Below are positions 49,880-63,293 of a stretch of 64,000 bases of DNA, in pieces. The notes under the pieces were generated by a model. That model saw only the letters and a list, made by a program, of their open reading frames with translations, was not told where the DNA came from and made no database searches. Position numbers and translations under genes: made by a program. Position 1 is the stretch's first letter. Every line of letters starts with the position of its first letter. Source of the DNA: Colletes latitarsis (taxonomy: Eukaryota; Arthropoda; Insecta; Hymenoptera; Colletidae); contig NW_027488370.1 in the NCBI RefSeq assembly GCF_051014445.1, forward strand, positions 10,726,001-10,790,000, in the 5' to 3' direction.

Positions 49880-51281
49880 AGCCTTTTTCTGGTTCGGATC
49901 ACGTAGTAATGTGGTACCACACTGAAACGGTCAATAGAAGCTGGTTCCGATTAGTATTTTAGAGGATAACGCTGGTTATGTCTGGGTTAGTTCTGGTATA
50001 TGCTATCATCTGGCATATACTTTCGCGTTTTTCGCATACTTGTTGGCCAGATCCTGGGCTTTTTCTGGTTTGGATCACGTAGTAATGTGGCACCACACTG
50101 AAACAGTCAATTAAACCTGGTTGCGATTAATATCATAGAGGATAACGCCGGTTATGTCTCGGGTAGGTCTGGGATTTGCCCACATCTGGCTCGTACTTTC
50201 GCATTTTTCGCATTCTTGTTGGCCAGATCCTGGCCTCTTTCTGGTTTTCATCACGTAGTAATGCGGTACAACACCGAAACAGTCAATTAAATCTGGTTGC
50301 GATAAATATTTTAGAGGGTAAAGCCGGTAATGTCTCGGTTTGGTCTGAGTATTTGCCCTCATCTGGCTCGTACTATCGCATTTTTCGCTTACTTGTTGGC
50401 CTGATCCTAGCCGTTTTATGGTTTGGATCACGTAGTAATGCGGTACCACACCGAAACAGTCAATTAAACCTGGTTGCGATTAATATTTTAGAGGATAACG
50501 CCGGTTATGTCTCGGTTAGGTCTGGGATTTGCCCTCATCTGACTCGTACTTTCGCACTATTCGCATACTTGTTGGCCAGATCCTGGCCTTTTTCTTTTTT
50601 GGATCACTTAGTAATGTGGTACCACACTGAAACAGTCAATAGAAGCTGGTTCCGATTAGTATTTTAGAGGATAACGCTGGTCATGTCAGGGTCAGTTCTG
50701 GTAATTGCAATCATCTGGCTCATACTTTCTCGTTTTTCGCTTACTTGATGGCCTGATCCTAGCCTTTTTCTGGTTCGGATCACGTAGTAATGTGGTACCA
50801 CACTGAAACGGTCAATAGAAGCTGGTTCCGATTAGTATTTTAGAGGATAACGCTGGTTATGTCTGGGTTAGTTCTGGTATATGCTATCATCTGGCATATA
50901 CTTTCGCGTTTTTCGCATACTTGTTGGCCAGATCCTGGGCTTTTTCTGGTTTGGATCACGTAGTAATGTGGCACCACACTGAAACAGTCAATTAAACCTG
51001 GTTGCGATTAATATCATAGAGGATAACGCCGGTTATGTCTCGGGTAGGTCTGGGATTTGCCCACATCTGGCTCGTACTTTCGCATTTTTCGCATTCTTGT
51101 TGGCCAGATCCTGGCCTCTTTCTGGTTTTCATCACGTAGTAATGCGGTACAACACCGAAACAGTCAATTAAATCTGGTTGCGATAAATATTTTAGAGGAT
51201 AAAGCCGGTAATGTCTCGGTTTGGTCTGAGTATTTGCCCTCATCTGGCTCGTACTATCGCATTTTTCGCATACTTGTTGGC
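49880..51281. repeat. 881-bp (5-monomer) duplication in family B
   Basis: About 520 bp at 49,880-50,400 recurs at 50,761-51,281, a shift of 881 bp, with shared variants CATCTGGCATATAC, TTAATATCATAGAGG, TGCCCACATCTGG and GGTTTTCATCACG. A third copy of the stretch lies at about 52,170-52,690, and its second half recurs at about 55,950. Confidence 0.78.
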
Positions 51282-52427
51282 CTTATCCTAGCCTTTTTAC
51301 GGTTTGGATCACGTAGTAATGCGGCACCACACCGAAACTGCCAATTAAACCTGGTTGCGATAAATATTTTAGAGGATAACGCCGGTTACGTCTCGGTTAG
51401 GTCTGGGATTCGTCCTCATCTGGCTCATACTTCCGCGATTTTCGCATACTTCTTGGCCAGATCCTGGGCTTTTTCTGGTTTGGATCACGTAGTAATGTGG
51501 TACCACACTGAAGCAGTCATTAAAACCATGTTCCGATGCGTATTTTAGTGGATAACGCTGGTTATGTCTGTGTTAGTTCTGGTATTTGCAATCATCTGGC
51601 TCATACTTTCGCGTTTTTTGCTTACTTGATGGCCTGATCCTAGCCTTTTTCTGGTTCGGATCACGTAGTAATGTCGTACCACACTGAAACGGTCAATAGA
51701 AGCTGGTTCCGATTAGTATTTTAGAGGATAACGCTGGTTATGTCTGTGTTAGTTCTGGTATTTGCAATCATCTGGCTCATACTTTCGTGTTTTTCGCACA
51801 CTTGTTGGCCAGACCCTGGCCATTTTCTGGTTTGGATCACGTAGTAATGTGGTACCACACTGAAACAGTCAATAGAAGCTGGTTCCGATAAGTATCTTAG
51901 AGGATAACGCTGGTTACGTCTGGGTCAGTTCTCGTATTTGCTATCATCTGGCACATACTTTCGCGTTTTTCGCATACTTGTTTGCCAGATCCTCGGCTTT
52001 TTCTGGTTTGGATCACGTAGTAATGTGGTACTACACTGAAACTGTCAAGTAAACCTGGTTGCGATTAATATTTTAGAGGATAACGCTGGTTATGTCTGTG
52101 TTAGTTCTGGTATTTGCAATCATCTGGCTCATACTTTCGCGTTTTTCGCTTACTTGATGGCCTGATCCAAGCCTTTTTCTGGTTCGGATCACGTAGTAAT
52201 GTGGTACCACACTGAAACGGTCAATAGAAGCTGGTTCCGATTAGTATTTTAGAGGATAACGCTGGTTATGTCTGGATTAGTTCTGGTATATGCTATCATC
52301 TGGCATATACTTTCGCGTTTTTCGCATACTTGTTGGCCAGATCCTGGGCTTTTTCTGGTTTGGATCACGTAGTAATGTGGCACCACACTGAAACAGTCAA
52401 TTAAACCTGGTTGCGATTAATATCATA

Positions 52428-55400
52428 GAGGATAACGCCGGTTATGTCTCGGGTAGGTCTGGGATTTGCCCACATCTGGCTCGTACTTTCGCATTTTTCG
52501 CATTCTTGTTGGCCAGATCCTGGCCTCTTTCTGGTTTTGATCACGTAGTAATGCGGTACAACACCGAAACAGTCAATTAAATCTGGTTGCGATAAATATT
52601 TTAGAGGATAAAGCCGGTAATGTCTCGGTTTGGTCTGAGCATTTGCCCTCATCTGGCTCGTACTATCGCATTTTTCGCATACTTGTTGGCCTGATCCTAG
52701 CCTTTTTACGGTTTGGATCACGTAGTAATGCGGCACCACACCGAAACATCCAATTAAACCTGGTTGCGATAAATATTTTAGAGGATAACGCCGGTTACGT
52801 CTCGGTTAGGTCTGGGATTCGTCCTCATCTGGCTCATACTTTCGCGATTTTCGCATACTTCTTGGCCAGACCCTGGCCATTTTCTGTTTTGGATCACGTA
52901 CTAATGTGGTACCACACTGAAACAGTCAATAGAAGCTGGTTCCGATAAGTATCTTAGAGGATAACGCTGGTTACGTCTGGGTTAGTTCTCGTATTTGCTA
53001 TCATCTGGCACATACTTTCGCGTTTTTCGCATACTTGTTGGCCAGATCCTCGGCTTTTTCTGGTTTGGATCACGTAGTTTTGTGGTACTACACTGAAACT
53101 GTCAAGTAAACCTGGTTGCGATTAATATTTTAGAGGATAACGCTGGTTATGTCTGTGTTAGTTCTGGTATTTGCAATCATCTGGCACATACTTTCGCGTT
53201 ATTCGCTTACTTGATGGCCTCATCCTAGCCTTTTTCTGGTTCGGATCACGTAGTAATGTGGTACCACACTGAAACGGTCAATAGAAGCTGGTACCGACTA
53301 GTATTTTAGAGGATAACGCTGGTTATGTCTGGGTTAGTTCTGGTATATGCTATCATCTGGCATATACTTTCGCGATTTTCGCATACTTGTTGGCCAGATC
53401 CTGGGCTTTTTCTGGTTTGGATCACGTAGTAATGTGGCACTACACTGAAACAGTCAATAGAAGCTGGTTCCGATTAGTATTATAGTGGATAACGCTGGTT
53501 ATATCTGGGTTAGTTCTGGTATTTGCAATCATCTGGCTCCAACTTTCGCGTTTTTCGGATACTTGTTGGCCAAATCCTGGGATTTTTCAGATTTTGATCC
53601 CGTAGTAATGTGGTTCCACACCGAAACGGTCAATTAAACCCGGCTGCGATTAATATTTTATAGGATAACGCCGGTGAGGTCTGGGTTAGGTCTGGTATTT
53701 GCCCTCATCTGGCTCGTACTTTCGCATTTCTCGCATACTTCTTGGCCAGATGTTGAGTTTTTTGTGGATTTAATCCCGTCGTAGTGTGGTACCACACCGA
53801 AGCTGTCAATTAAACCCGGTTGCGATTAATATTTTAGGGGATATCGCCGGTTATGTCTCCGGTAGGTCTGGGATTTGTCCTCATCTGGCTCGTACTTTCG
53901 CGTTTTTCGCATACTTGTTGGCCAGTTCCTGGCCTTTTTCTGGTTTGGATCACGTAGTAATGTGGTACCACACCGAAACAGTCAATTAAACCTGGTTGCG
54001 AATAATATTTTAGAGGATAACACTGGTTATGTCCGGGATAGTTCTGGTATTTGCAATCACCTGGCTCATTCTTTCGCGTTTTTCGCATAGTTGTTGGCTA
54101 GATCTTGGGTTTTTCTGGTTTGGATCCCGTAGTAATGTGGTACCACACCGAAACAGTCAATTAAACCTGGTTGCGAATAATATTTTAGAGGATAACACTG
54201 GTTATGTCCGGGATAGTTCTGGTATTTGCAATCACCTGGCTCATTCTTTCGCGTTTTTCGCATAGTTGTTGGCTAGATCTTGGGTTTTTCTGGTTTGGAT
54301 CCCGTAGTAATGTGGTTCCACACCGAAACAGTCAATTAAACCTGGTTGCGATTAATATTTTAGAGGATAACGCCGGTTATGTCTCGGTTAGGACTGGTAT
54401 TTGTCCTCATCTGGCTCGTGCTTTCGCGTTTTTCGCATACTTGTTGACCAGGTCCTGGCCTTTCTCTGCTTTTGGATTACGTAGTAATGTGGCACCACAC
54501 TGAAACAGTCAATTAAACCTGGTTGCGATTAATATCATAGAGGATAACGCCGGTAATGTCTCGGTTTGGTCTGGTATTTGCCCTCACCTGGCTTGTACTA
54601 TCGCATTTTACGCATACTTGTTGGCCAGATCCTGGGCTTTATCTGGTTTGGATCACGTAGTAATGCGTTACCACACCGAAACAGTCAAATAAACCGGGTT
54701 GCGATTAATATTTTAGAGGATAACGCCGGTTATGTCTCGGTTAGGTCTGGGATTTGCCCTCATCTGGATCGTTCTTTCGCATTTTTCGCATACTTGTTGG
54801 CCAGATCCTGGGTCCTTTCTGGTTTGGATCCCGTAGTAATGTGGTTCCACAACGAAACAGTCAATTAAACCTGGTTGCGATTAATATTTTAGAGGATAAC
54901 GCCGGTTATGTCTCGGTTTGGTCTGGTATTTGCAATCATCTGGATCATATATTCGCATTTTTCTCATCCTTGTTGGCCAGATCCTGGCCTTTCTCTGATT
55001 TGGATCACGTAGTAATGCGGTACCCCACCGAAACAGTCAATTAAACCTGGTTGCGATTAATATTTTAGGGGATCACGCCGGTTATGTCTGGGTTAGTTCT
55101 GGTACTTGCAATCATCTGGCTCATACTTTCGCATTTTTCGCATACTTGTTGGCCAGATCCTGGGCTTTTTCTGATTTGGATCACGTAGTAATGTGGTACC
55201 ACACTGAAACAGTTAATTAAACCTGGTTGCAATTAATATTTTATAGGATAACGCCGGTTATGTCTCGGCTAGGTCTGGGGTTGCCCTCATCTGGATCGTT
55301 CTTTCGCATTTTTCGCATACTTGTTGGCCAGATCCTGGGTTCTTTCTGGTTTGGATCCCGTAGTAATGTGGTTCCACAACGAAACAGTCAATTAAACCTG

Positions 55401-55946
55401 GTTGCGATTAATATTTTAGGGGATCACGCCGGTTATGTCTCGGTTTGGTCTGGTATTTGCAATCATCTGGATCATATATTCGCATTTTTCTCATCCTTGT
55501 TGGCCAGATCCTGGCCTTTCTCTGATTTGGATCACGTAGTAATGCGGTACCACACCGAAACAGTCAATTAAACCTGGTTGCGATTCATATTTTAGGGGAT
55601 CACGCCGGTTATGTCTGGGTTAGTTCTGGTACTTGCAATCATCTGGCTCATACTTTCGCATTTTTCGCATACTTGTTGGCCAGATCCTGGGTTTTTTCTG
55701 GTTTGGATCCCGTAGTAATGTGGTTCCACAACGAAACAGTCAATTATACCTGGTTGAGATTAATATTTTAGAGGATAACGCCGGTTATGTCTCGGGTAGG
55801 TCTGGGACTTGTCCTCATCTGGCTCATACTTTCGCATTTTTCGCATACTTGTTGGCCAGATCCTGGGTTTTTTCTGGTTTGGATCCCGTAGTAATGTGGT
55901 TCCACAACGAAACAGTCAATTATACCTGGTTGAGATTAATATTTTA
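52428..55946. repeat. 3,519-bp (20-monomer) tandem duplication, copy 1
   Basis: Every variant I compared recurs 3,519 bp downstream, for example GATCACGTACTAATG (52,885 and 56,404), CACGTAGTTTTGTGG (53,069 and 56,588) and the doubled GCGAATAATA monomer (53,998/54,173 and 57,517/57,692). I found no internal difference between the copies by eye. Left boundary is near 52,428, where AATATCATAGAGG in copy 1 faces AATATTTTAGAGG before copy 2. Confidence 0.88.
53998..54347. repeat. Directly repeated single 175-bp monomer
   Basis: Two adjacent monomers starting GCGAATAATATTTTAGAGGA are identical over about 175 bp up to the GGTACC/GGTTCC position, where they differ. The same pair occurs in the second copy of the large block at 57,517-57,866. 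Identical neighbours are rare in this array, so this is a local single-monomer duplication. Confidence 0.85.
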
Positions 55947-58900
55947 GAGGATAACGCCGGTTATGTCTCGGGTAGGTCTGGGATTTGCCCACATCTGGCT
56001 CGTACTTTCGCATTTTTCGCATTCTTGTTGGCCAGATCCTGGCCTCTTTCTGGTTTTGATCACGTAGTAATGCGGTACAACACCGAAACAGTCAATTAAA
56101 TCTGGTTGCGATAAATATTTTAGAGGATAAAGCCGGTAATGTCTCGGTTTGGTCTGAGCATTTGCCCTCATCTGGCTCGTACTATCGCATTTTTCGCATA
56201 CTTGTTGGCCTGATCCTAGCCTTTTTACGGTTTGGATCACGTAGTAATGCGGCACCACACCGAAACATCCAATTAAACCTGGTTGCGATAAATATTTTAG
56301 AGGATAACGCCGGTTACGTCTCGGTTAGGTCTGGGATTCGTCCTCATCTGGCTCATACTTTCGCGATTTTCGCATACTTCTTGGCCAGACCCTGGCCATT
56401 TTCTGTTTTGGATCACGTACTAATGTGGTACCACACTGAAACAGTCAATAGAAGCTGGTTCCGATAAGTATCTTAGAGGATAACGCTGGTTACGTCTGGG
56501 TTAGTTCTCGTATTTGCTATCATCTGGCACATACTTTCGCGTTTTTCGCATACTTGTTGGCCAGATCCTCGGCTTTTTCTGGTTTGGATCACGTAGTTTT
56601 GTGGTACTACACTGAAACTGTCAAGTAAACCTGGTTGCGATTAATATTTTAGAGGATAACGCTGGTTATGTCTGTGTTAGTTCTGGTATTTGCAATCATC
56701 TGGCACATACTTTCGCGTTATTCGCTTACTTGATGGCCTCATCCTAGCCTTTTTCTGGTTCGGATCACGTAGTAATGTGGTACCACACTGAAACGGTCAA
56801 TAGAAGCTGGTACCGACTAGTATTTTAGAGGATAACGCTGGTTATGTCTGGGTTAGTTCTGGTATATGCTATCATCTGGCATATACTTTCGCGATTTTCG
56901 CATACTTGTTGGCCAGATCCTGGGCTTTTTCTGGTTTGGATCACGTAGTAATGTGGCACTACACTGAAACAGTCAATAGAAGCTGGTTCCGATTAGTATT
57001 ATAGTGGATAACGCTGGTTATATCTGGGTTAGTTCTGGTATTTGCAATCATCTGGCTCCAACTTTCGCGTTTTTCGGATACTTGTTGGCCAAATCCTGGG
57101 ATTTTTCAGATTTTGATCCCGTAGTAATGTGGTTCCACACCGAAACGGTCAATTAAACCCGGCTGCGATTAATATTTTATAGGATAACGCCGGTGAGGTC
57201 TGGGTTAGGTCTGGTATTTGCCCTCATCTGGCTCGTACTTTCGCATTTCTCGCATACTTCTTGGCCAGATGTTGAGTTTTTTGTGGATTTAATCCCGTCG
57301 TAGTGTGGTACCACACCGAAGCTGTCAATTAAACCCGGTTGCGATTAATATTTTAGGGGATATCGCCGGTTATGTCTCCGGTAGGTCTGGGATTTGTCCT
57401 CATCTGGCTCGTACTTTCGCGTTTTTCGCATACTTGTTGGCCAGTTCCTGGCCTTTTTCTGGTTTGGATCACGTAGTAATGTGGTACCACACCGAAACAG
57501 TCAATTAAACCTGGTTGCGAATAATATTTTAGAGGATAACACTGGTTATGTCCGGGATAGTTCTGGTATTTGCAATCACCTGGCTCATTCTTTCGCGTTT
57601 TTCGCATAGTTGTTGGCTAGATCTTGGGTTTTTCTGGTTTGGATCCCGTAGTAATGTGGTACCACACCGAAACAGTCAATTAAACCTGGTTGCGAATAAT
57701 ATTTTAGAGGATAACACTGGTTATGTCCGGGATAGTTCTGGTATTTGCAATCACCTGGCTCATTCTTTCGCGTTTTTCGCATAGTTGTTGGCTAGATCTT
57801 GGGTTTTTCTGGTTTGGATCCCGTAGTAATGTGGTTCCACACCGAAACAGTCAATTAAACCTGGTTGCGATTAATATTTTAGAGGATAACGCCGGTTATG
57901 TCTCGGTTAGGACTGGTATTTGTCCTCATCTGGCTCGTGCTTTCGCGTTTTTCGCATACTTGTTGACCAGGTCCTGGCCTTTCTCTGCTTTTGGATTACG
58001 TAGTAATGTGGCACCACACTGAAACAGTCAATTAAACCTGGTTGCGATTAATATCATAGAGGATAACGCCGGTAATGTCTCGGTTTGGTCTGGTATTTGC
58101 CCTCACCTGGCTTGTACTATCGCATTTTACGCATACTTGTTGGCCAGATCCTGGGCTTTATCTGGTTTGGATCACGTAGTAATGCGTTACCACACCGAAA
58201 CAGTCAAATAAACCGGGTTGCGATTAATATTTTAGAGGATAACGCCGGTTATGTCTCGGTTAGGTCTGGGATTTGCCCTCATCTGGATCGTTCTTTCGCA
58301 TTTTTCGCATACTTGTTGGCCAGATCCTGGGTCCTTTCTGGTTTGGATCCCGTAGTAATGTGGTTCCACAACGAAACAGTCAATTAAACCTGGTTGCGAT
58401 TAATATTTTAGAGGATAACGCCGGTTATGTCTCGGTTTGGTCTGGTATTTGCAATCATCTGGATCATATATTCGCATTTTTCTCATCCTTGTTGGCCAGA
58501 TCCTGGCCTTTCTCTGATTTGGATCACGTAGTAATGCGGTACCCCACCGAAACAGTCAATTAAACCTGGTTGCGATTAATATTTTAGGGGATCACGCCGG
58601 TTATGTCTGGGTTAGTTCTGGTACTTGCAATCATCTGGCTCATACTTTCGCATTTTTCGCATACTTGTTGGCCAGATCCTGGGCTTTTTCTGATTTGGAT
58701 CACGTAGTAATGTGGTACCACACTGAAACAGTTAATTAAACCTGGTTGCAATTAATATTTTATAGGATAACGCCGGTTATGTCTCGGCTAGGTCTGGGGT
58801 TGCCCTCATCTGGATCGTTCTTTCGCATTTTTCGCATACTTGTTGGCCAGATCCTGGGTTCTTTCTGGTTTGGATCCCGTAGTAATGTGGTTCCACAACG

Positions 58901-59500
58901 AAACAGTCAATTAAACCTGGTTGCGATTAATATTTTAGGGGATCACGCCGGTTATGTCTCGGTTTGGTCTGGTATTTGCAATCATCTGGATCATATATTC
59001 GCATTTTTCTCATCCTTGTTGGCCAGATCCTGGCCTTTCTCTGATTTGGATCACGTAGTAATGCGGTACCACACCGAAACAGTCAATTAAACCTGGTTGC
59101 GATTCATATTTTAGGGGATCACGCCGGTTATGTCTGGGTTAGTTCTGGTACTTGCAATCATCTGGCTCATACTTTCGCATTTTTCGCATACTTGTTGGCC
59201 AGATCCTGGGTTTTTTCTGGTTTGGATCCCGTAGTAATGTGGTTCCACAACGAAACAGTCAATTATACCTGGTTGAGATTAATATTTTAGAGGATAACGC
59301 CGGTTATGTCTCGGGTAGGTCTGGGACTTGTCCTCATCTGGCTCATACTTTCGCATTTTTCGCATACTTGTTGGCCAGATCCTGGGTTTTTTCTGGTTTG
59401 GATCCCGTAGTAATGTGGTTCCACAACGAAACAGTCAATTATACCTGGTTGAGATTAATATTTTAGAGGATAACGCCGGTTATGTCTCGGGTAGGTCTGG
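55947..59500. repeat. 3,519-bp (20-monomer) tandem duplication, copy 2
   Basis: The second copy directly follows the first. Beyond about 59,500 the sequence changes (GGGACTTGTCCTCATC, GTAGTTTCACG) and no longer follows the start of the unit. Near identity means the duplication is recent, recently homogenised, or an assembly artefact. Confidence 0.86.
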
Positions 59501-62174
59501 GACTTGTCCTCATCTGGCTCGTAGTTTCACGTTTTTCGCATACTTGTTGGCCAGATCCTGGCCTCTTTCTGATTTGGATCACGTAGTAATGCGGTACCAC
59601 ACCGAAACAGTCAATTAAACCTGGTTGCGATTAATATTTTAGAGGATAACGCTGGTTATGTCTCGGTTAGGTCTGGGATTTGCCCCATCTGGCTCGTACT
59701 TTCGCGTTTTTCTCATAGTTGTTGAACAGATCCTGGGTTTTTTCTGGTGTGGATCCCGTAGTAATGTGGTTCCACACCGAAACAGTCAATTAAACCTGGT
59801 TGCGAATAATATTTTAGAGGATAATGCTGGTTATGTCTGTAATAGTTCTGGTATTTGCAATCATCTGGCTCATACTTTCGCTATTCTCATAGTTGTTCGC
59901 CAGATCCTGGGTTTTTTTCTGGTTTGGATCCCGTAGTAATGCGGTACCACACCGAAACAGTTAATTAAATCTGGTTGCGATTAATATTTTAGAGGATAAT
60001 GACGGTAATGTCTCGGTTAGCTCTGGTATTTGCCCTCATCTGGCGCGTACTTTCGCATTTCTCGCATTCTTGTTGGCCAGATCCTGGCCTTTTTCTGGCT
60101 TGGACCACGTAGTAATGTGGTACCACACCGATACAGTCAATTAAACCTGGTTGCGAATAATATTTTAGAGGATAACGCTGGTTATGCCTGGGATAGTTCT
60201 GGTATTTGCATTCATCTGGCTCATAGTTTCGCGTTTTTCTCATAGTTGTTGGCCAGATCCTGGGTTTTTTCTGGTTTGGATCCCGTAGTAATGTGGTTCC
60301 ACACCGATACAGTCAATTAAACCTGGTTGCGATTAATATTTTAGAGGATAACGCTGGTTATGTCTGGGTTAGTCCTAGTATTTCCAATCATCTGGCTCAT
60401 ACTTTCGCATTTTTCGCATACCTGTTGGCCAGATCCTGGGTTTTCTCAGGTTTGGATCCCGTAGTAATGTGGTTTCACACCGAAACAGTCAATTAAACCT
60501 GGTTGCGATAAATATTTTACAGGATAACGCCGGTTATGTCTCGGTTTGGTCTGGGATTTGCCCTCATCTGGCTAGTACTTTCGCATTTTTCGCATACTTG
60601 TTAGCCAGATCCTGGCCTCTTTCTGGTTTGGATCATCGTGGCAATGCGGTACCACACCGAAACAGTCAATTATACCTGGTTGCGATTAATATTTTAGAGG
60701 ATAGCGCCGGTTATGTCTCGGTTAGGTCTGGGATTTGCCCTCATCTGGATCGTACTTTCGCATTTTTCGCATACTTGTTGGCCAGATCCTGGGTTTTTTC
60801 TGGTTTGGATCACGTAGAAATGCGGTTCCACACCGAAACTGTCAATTAAACGTGGTTGCGATTAATATTTTAGAGGATAACGCCGGTTATGTCTCGGTTA
60901 GGGCTGGTATTTTTCCTCATCTGGCTTGTACTTTCGCGTTTTTCGCATACTTGTTGGCCAGATGCTGGCCTTTTTCTGGTTTGGTTCACGTAGTAATGTG
61001 GCACCACACTGAAACAGTCAATAGAAGCTGGTTCCGATTAGTATTATAGTGGATAACGCTGGTTATATCTGGGTTAGTTCTGGTATTTGCAATCATCTGG
61101 CTCCAACTTTCGCGTTTTTCGGATACTTGTTGGCCAAATCCTGGGATTTTTCAAATTTTGATCCCGTAGTAATGTGGTTCCACACCGAAACGGTCAATTA
61201 AACCCGGCTGCGATTAATATTTTATAGGATAACGCCGGCGATGTCTGGGTTAGGTCTGGTATTTGCCCTCATCTGGCTCGTACTTTCGCATTTTTCGCTT
61301 ACTTGTTGGCCTGATCCTTGTCTTTTTATGGTTTGGATCACGTAGTAATGCGGAACCATACCGAAACAGTCAATTAAACCTTGTTGCGATTAATATTTTA
61401 GAGGATAACGCCGGTAATGTCTCGGTTAGGTCTGGGATTTGCCCTCATCTGGCTCGAACATTCGCACTTTTCGCATAGTTGTTGGCCAGATCCTGGGTTT
61501 TTGCTGGCTTGGACCACGCAGTAATGTGGTGCCACACTGAAACACCCAATTAAACCTGGTTCCGATTAATATTTTAGAGGATAACGCCGGTTATGTCTGG
61601 GTTAGGTCTGGTATTTGCCCTCATCTGACTCGTACTTTCGCACTCTTCGCATACTTGTTGGCCAGATCCTGTGATTTTTCAGGTTTTGATCCCGTAGTAA
61701 TGTGGTTCCACATCGAAACGGTCAATTAAACCCGGCTGCGATTAATATTTTATAGGATAACGCCGGTGATGCCTGGGTTAGGTCTGGTATTTGCCTTCAT
61801 CTGGCTCGTACTTTCGCATTTTTCGCATACTTGTTGGCCAGATCCTGGGTTTCTTGTGGATTGGATCCCGTCTCAGTGTTGTTCCACACCGAAACAGTTA
61901 ATTAAACCTGGTTGCGATTAATATTTTAGAGGATAACGCCGGTTATGTCTTGGTTAGGTCTGGTATTTGCCCTCATCTGGCTCGTACTTTCGCATTTTTC
62001 GCTAACTTGTTGGCCTGATCCTTGCCTTTTTATGGTTTGCATCACGTAGTAATGCGGTGCCACACCGAAGCAGTCAATTAAACCTGGTTGCGATTAATAT
62101 TTTAGAGGATAACGCCGGTTATGTCCCGGTTAGGTCTGGGATTTGCCCTCATCTGACTCGTACATTCGCACTTT

Positions 62175-63293
62175 TCGCAAACTTGTTGGCCAGATCCTGG
62201 CCTTTTTCTGGCTTGGACCAAGCAGTAATGTGGTGTCACACTGAAACAGCCAATTAAACCTGGTTCCGATTAGTATTTTAGAGGAGAACGCCGGTAATGT
62301 CTCGTTTCGTCTGGTATTTGCCCTCATCTGGCTCGTTCTTTCACATTTTTCGCATACTTGTTGGCCCGATCCCGTTCTTTTTCTGGCTTGGACCACGAAG
62401 TAAAGTGATACCACACAGAAACAGTCAACTAAACCTGTGTCCGATTAATATTTTAGAGGATAACGCCGGTTATGTCTGGGTTAGGTCTGGTAATTGCCCT
62501 CATCTGGCTCGTACTTCCGCATTTTTCGCAAGCTTGTTGGCCAGATCCTAGACTTTTTATGGTTTGGATCACGTAGTAATGCGGTACCACGCCGAAACAG
62601 TTAATTAAACCTGGTTGCGATTAATATTTTAGAGGATAACGCGGGTTATGTCTCGGTTAGGTCTAGGAATTGCCGTCATCCGTCTCGTACTTTCGTGTTT
62701 TTCGCATACATGTTGGCCAGATCCTGCGTTTTATCTGGTTTGGATCCCGTAGTAACGTGGTTCCACACCGAAGCAGTCAATTAAACCTGTTTGCGATTAA
62801 TATTTTAGAGGATATCGCCGGTTATGTCTGGGTTAGGTCTGGTATTTGCCCTCATCTGGCTCGTACTTTCGCATTTTTCGCAAACTTGTTGGCCAGATCC
62901 TGGCCTTTTTCTGGCTTGGACCACGCAGTAATGTGGTGTCACACTGAAACAGCCAATTAAACCTGGTTCCGATTAGTATTTTAGAGGAGAACGCCGGTAA
63001 TGTCTCGTTTCGTCTGGTATTTGCCCTCATCTGGCTCGTTCTTTCACATTTTTCGCATACTTGTTGGCCCGATCCCGTTCTTTTTCTGGCTTGGACCACG
63101 AAGTAAAGTGATACCACACAGAAACAGTCAACTAAACCTGTGTCCGATTAATATTTTAGAGGTTAACGCCGGTTATGTCTGGGTTAGGTCTGGTAATTGC
63201 CCTCATCTGGCTCGTACTTCCGCATTTTTCGCAAGCTTGTTGGCCAGATCCTAGACTTTTTATGGTTTGGATCACGTAGTAATGCGGTACCAC
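62175..63293. repeat. 703-bp (4-monomer) duplication in family B
   Basis: About 415 bp at 62,175-62,590 recurs at 62,878-63,293 with shared rare variants GTGTCACACTGAAACAGCC, GAGAACGCCGGTAATG, TCTCGTTTCGTCTGG, CGATCCCGTTC and AGTGATACCACACAG. Flanking monomers differ between the copies. Confidence 0.82.

Noticed and set aside
50176..50667. Open frame of 163 codons in family B
   Set aside because: It runs through almost three monomers in shifting frames and resembles only itself; there is no gene context.
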